Below, in pieces: positions 61,399 through 64,000 of a DNA stretch of 64,000 nt; position 1 is the first letter of the stretch; every line of letters starts with the position of its first letter. Location: assembly GCA_964498525.1 (NCBI GenBank), contig CAZCGU010000008.1, forward strand, positions 1-64,000, written 5' to 3'. This DNA comes from DTU098 sp964498525. GTDB taxonomy: Bacteria; Bacillota; Desulfotomaculia; Desulfotomaculales; Pelotomaculaceae. The notes below the pieces were generated by a model. It was not told where the DNA came from. It searched no databases and saw only the letters and a program-made list of their open reading frames with translations. A program made the position numbers and the translations under genes.

Positions 61399-63843
61399 AT
61401 GAAGTGGAAATGGTTGTTCCTCGGACTGTTTGTGCTCGCGCTTACGGGGAATTCGGCGCGGGCCTCGGGTTCTTTAAACGCGGGCTTTCGGGATATCGAA
61501 AACTCCTTCGCCCGGGAAGCCATTGTTGAACTCGCCGGGCAGGGTATCATCAACGGCCTGAATTCCGGGCAATTTGAGCCCGGCGGGAAAATCACCCGCG
61601 GCCACTTTTCCCTCCTTCTGGCCAGGGTATTGGGAGTCCAGCCCGTTTTTCCGGAGCGGTCCGCGTTTTTGGATCTGGCCCGGGAATCAATTGAGGCCGG
61701 CTATCTGGAAGCCCTGGCCGGGCTTGGTATATTGACAGGTACGGGCGACCAAAGGGCGGGTGCGGACAAACCAATCACACGGCAGGATGCCGCTTTACTT
61801 CTCCATCGGGCCCTGCCGGAAAAAACGGAGGCGGCGTATCTGGAAGGCAGGTTCACCGATGAAAGTCAGGTTTCGCCCTACGCCGTGAAGGGTGTTGCCT
61901 GCGTCGCGAGCCGGGGCCTGATGGCGGGAAACGAAGGCTTTTTTTACCCGCAAAGGGAGCTGACCAGGGCGGAGGCCGCCGTGCTGGCTCAAAGATTGTT
62001 AAAAATAAGGAAAGGACAGGCCCTGACTGCCCTGCCGGTCATTTCTCCGCAAAATTTGGAACTTTGCCCGGGCGAGGCAAAAAGAATTGAATCCGGGGTT
62101 GTGGGGGAGCCGGTTTTTACTGTCGCCTACGGTCTGGATGATCCGGGAGCCGGCTGGTTTTCCCCTGATGGTTACTTCGAAGCAGGCCCCAGGGCAGGAA
62201 AGTTTACCATCACGGTAAACGCCGGCAGTGCCGCCTTCCCGGTTTACGCAGAGGTTAAATCCTGCCCTGACGGGGAAAGCTGTTCCGGTGAGGAAACGAC
62301 GCCAGAAGAAGAACAGGAAGTGGAACTGATCCGGGAAGCGGCCTGCCGGGTTGTACCGCAGGAACCCGATGAGGGCTTCCAGGAAAGGGAATACAGGCTT
62401 TATGCGGGACCCGTGGAGGGGTTGGCTTCCAAGGGGGAGAACTGGACCGGCTTTTTACGTCAGGGGGGCCGGGACGTTATCATTGATTTGAAAGAGTATC
62501 ACCCTGTCACGCAGGTTTCCCTGGAGTTCAGGCAGGACGCCGGATCTGGTGTTTTTCTTCCGGAATATCTGCAAGCCGGGGTATCCTTAGATGGTTTGCT
62601 CTGGTATCAACTGGGCCAGGTCCGGCATGGGGTGGAACCAAATGACCCAGAGGTATTGAGCAGGAATCTGACCCTCACCTTTCCGCCGGTTACCGCCCGC
62701 TATCTAAAACTGAGCTTTCCAGTGGACGTCTGGGTTTTTGCCAGGAATCTATCCGTAAAGGGTTGCCCTGAAAGGGCGGAAAAGCCCGCGGTCCTGGCTC
62801 TGGCCGGTTATCACACCGGTCCTGCCGCCACGGAAACGCCAAAGCAAGACGCCAGGGATATCCTGCTGATCTATACCGGCAGCGGCAGCGGGGAGGACAC
62901 CTGGTCCAACCGGGATTTTTTGCCGGTGGTGGCCTATCGGGACACCGGGGGGAAACTTTGCGGGAGGATGTTTGATACTCTTCTGTTCCTGCCCTACCAG
63001 GGAATGCCCGCTACCAGGGCAAGCTGGGAGGCGTATCTGGGGGATCTGTTTGCTCCGGGGAAGCAGCTGCCCGCCCTGGAAAAGGCTATTGACGGGATAG
63101 ACGGAATTGACGGATTGGAAGGAAAGGAAAAGGTGATCCTGACCATACCCTACCCCGATGAAAAAGAACGAGCCTTCGGCAGCCTGGAGGAAGAGGGCGG
63201 AACAACGTTGCTTTCCTTCTCCGCAGAAGACGCAGGAAAGGGACAGGCCCTGGAAAACAGGTTTACGGCAGTGTGCTGGTATTACGGCAAAATGATGGAG
63301 CTCTGGCGGGAGGCCGGATTTGAACACCTGGAACTGATTGGCATTTACTGGTACAAGGAATATATGGATCAGACAATTCCCGGTGAAAAAAAACTGGTAC
63401 AGGACGTTGCCCGCCTGGTCCGGGGAAGTGGGCAGAATTTCTATTGGATTCCTTTTTATGGCGCCAGGGGGTATGAAGAATGGAAGTCCTTCGGTTTTAC
63501 GCACGTATTTTTGCAACCCAATTATTATGCGGTTGAGGATCAGCCGGAGGAGCGCATGGACAGGGCGGTGGAACTGGCCCGGCGGTATCAGACGGGCATT
63601 GAACTGGAATATGATGAAAAGGCGCTTTCCAACCGCTATTATTATGATTTATTCCACAAGCAGCTGAACAAGGCGCATCAGCTGGGTCTGGGCAAAGGGA
63701 ATGTTACCAATGCCTATTTTGCCGGATTGAAAAAGGCGCTGCTTGATGCCGCCTCCAGCAAAACTCCCTCTGTCAGGGGAATTTATGATAATTTTTATGA
63801 ATGGATTAACGGCACCTATACCCCGGACCGGGGAGATACTTAA
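61399..63843 (+). CDS. S-layer (SLH) protein with DUF4855 domain
   Basis: The 814-residue secreted protein has a signal peptide at about 1-23. Three SLH repeats cover about 28-195 (FRDIENSFAREAIVELAGQG, FLDLARESIEAGYLEAL, FTDESQVSPYAVKGVACVAS) and anchor proteins to cell-wall polymers. Beta domains follow, and DUF4855 starts near 485 (DILLIYTGSGSGEDTWSNRDFLPVVAY) and runs to about 805. DUF4855 has a glycoside-hydrolase-like TIM-barrel character, with acidic residues in HLELIGIYWYKEYMD and IELEYDEKAL, but its activity is not established. The ATG at 61399 has a weak ribosome-binding site. Confidence 0.85.
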   Translation: MKWKWLFLGLFVLALTGNSARASGSLNAGFRDIENSFAREAIVELAGQGIINGLNSGQFEPGGKITRGHFSLLLARVLGVQPVFPERSAFLDLARESIEAGYLEALAGLGILTGTGDQRAGADKPITRQDAALLLHRALPEKTEAAYLEGRFTDESQVSPYAVKGVACVASRGLMAGNEGFFYPQRELTRAEAAVLAQRLLKIRKGQALTALPVISPQNLELCPGEAKRIESGVVGEPVFTVAYGLDDPGAGWFSPDGYFEAGPRAGKFTITVNAGSAAFPVYAEVKSCPDGESCSGEETTPEEEQEVELIREAACRVVPQEPDEGFQEREYRLYAGPVEGLASKGENWTGFLRQGGRDVIIDLKEYHPVTQVSLEFRQDAGSGVFLPEYLQAGVSLDGLLWYQLGQVRHGVEPNDPEVLSRNLTLTFPPVTARYLKLSFPVDVWVFARNLSVKGCPERAEKPAVLALAGYHTGPAATETPKQDARDILLIYTGSGSGEDTWSNRDFLPVVAYRDTGGKLCGRMFDTLLFLPYQGMPATRASWEAYLGDLFAPGKQLPALEKAIDGIDGIDGLEGKEKVILTIPYPDEKERAFGSLEEEGGTTLLSFSAEDAGKGQALENRFTAVCWYYGKMMELWREAGFEHLELIGIYWYKEYMDQTIPGEKKLVQDVARLVRGSGQNFYWIPFYGARGYEEWKSFGFTHVFLQPNYYAVEDQPEERMDRAVELARRYQTGIELEYDEKALSNRYYYDLFHKQLNKAHQLGLGKGNVTNAYFAGLKKALLDAASSKTPSVRGIYDNFYEWINGTYTPDRGDT

Positions 63844-64000
63844 AAACCTCAATCAGCCTGGCTGGATGCAGCGGACCGCTTTTTAACCAGCATATCTCCC
63901 GAAGGTGCAACGGGGTTTGTTTGCGGTAAGATCACCCCGGTTTGTTCCCGGGCTGTCCCCTGGACAGGTGCGGCGGGACGGGCGGCTAAAGGCTGCAAAC

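Overview
The window looks like the chromosome of a Gram-positive, anaerobic, GC-rich Firmicute of the Desulfotomaculum/Pelotomaculum type (Peptococcaceae). The reasons are the pheST-zapA-polX-U32 peptidase-mutS2 gene order, T-box control of pheST, a fused ADP-forming acetyl-CoA synthetase, SipW-type exported proteins, S-layer (SLH) proteins and a mycofactocin-type redox locus. The taxonomic placement is inference from gene content.

Region 1 (1-8703) is a surface/matrix locus. It starts with the 3' end of a SipW-like signal peptidase. A well-formed cyclic-di-GMP-I (GEMM) riboswitch with an overlapping intrinsic terminator follows. Downstream is a co-directional run of a TasA/camelysin-like protein, a membrane-anchored protein with a Gly-rich linker, a complete SipW signal peptidase, three more exported proteins and a 908-residue GLUG-repeat protein.

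Region 2 (8763-27145) is mostly housekeeping. It holds infC (AUU start) with rpmI and rplT behind an attenuated leader, a KtrA-like potassium channel regulator, an rRNA methyltransferase, T-box-pheS-pheT, zapA, polX, a 3-methyladenine DNA glycosylase, a Nif3-family protein, a double U32 peptidase and mutS2. An acyltransferase remnant plus a Gfo/Idh oxidoreductase sits between pheT and zapA.

Region 3 (27173-31020, minus strand) holds a cupin, a CBM25-like protein, a class A penicillin-binding protein and a LysM protein.

Region 4 (31256-51407) is the metabolic heart of the window: ADP-forming acetyl-CoA synthetase, a P-loop/DRTGG partner, a LutC-like protein and a fused LutB-LutA protein. These are followed by a tight operon of two FadH/OYE-family flavoenzymes, an EtfA, FixC, FixX, EtfB set (a complete FixABCX complement) and mycofactocin-type mftB, mftC and mftF. 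A glcD-glcF pair is convergent with it. No mftA precursor, mftD or mftE was recognised. The picture is substrate oxidation (lactate, 2-hydroxyacids, alcohols or enoates) feeding electrons into an ETF/Fix complex, with a peptide-derived redox cofactor involved.

Region 5 (51820-64000) is accessory: a HAD phosphatase, small hypotheticals, a GltB-like FMN protein, a lipoprotein, a stand-alone Cas4-like nuclease, a PAS protein, a degenerate CRISPR-like repeat pair, a stalk-domain gene interrupted by an in-frame TGA, a Pro-rich membrane protein, and an SLH-DUF4855 protein behind a structured leader.
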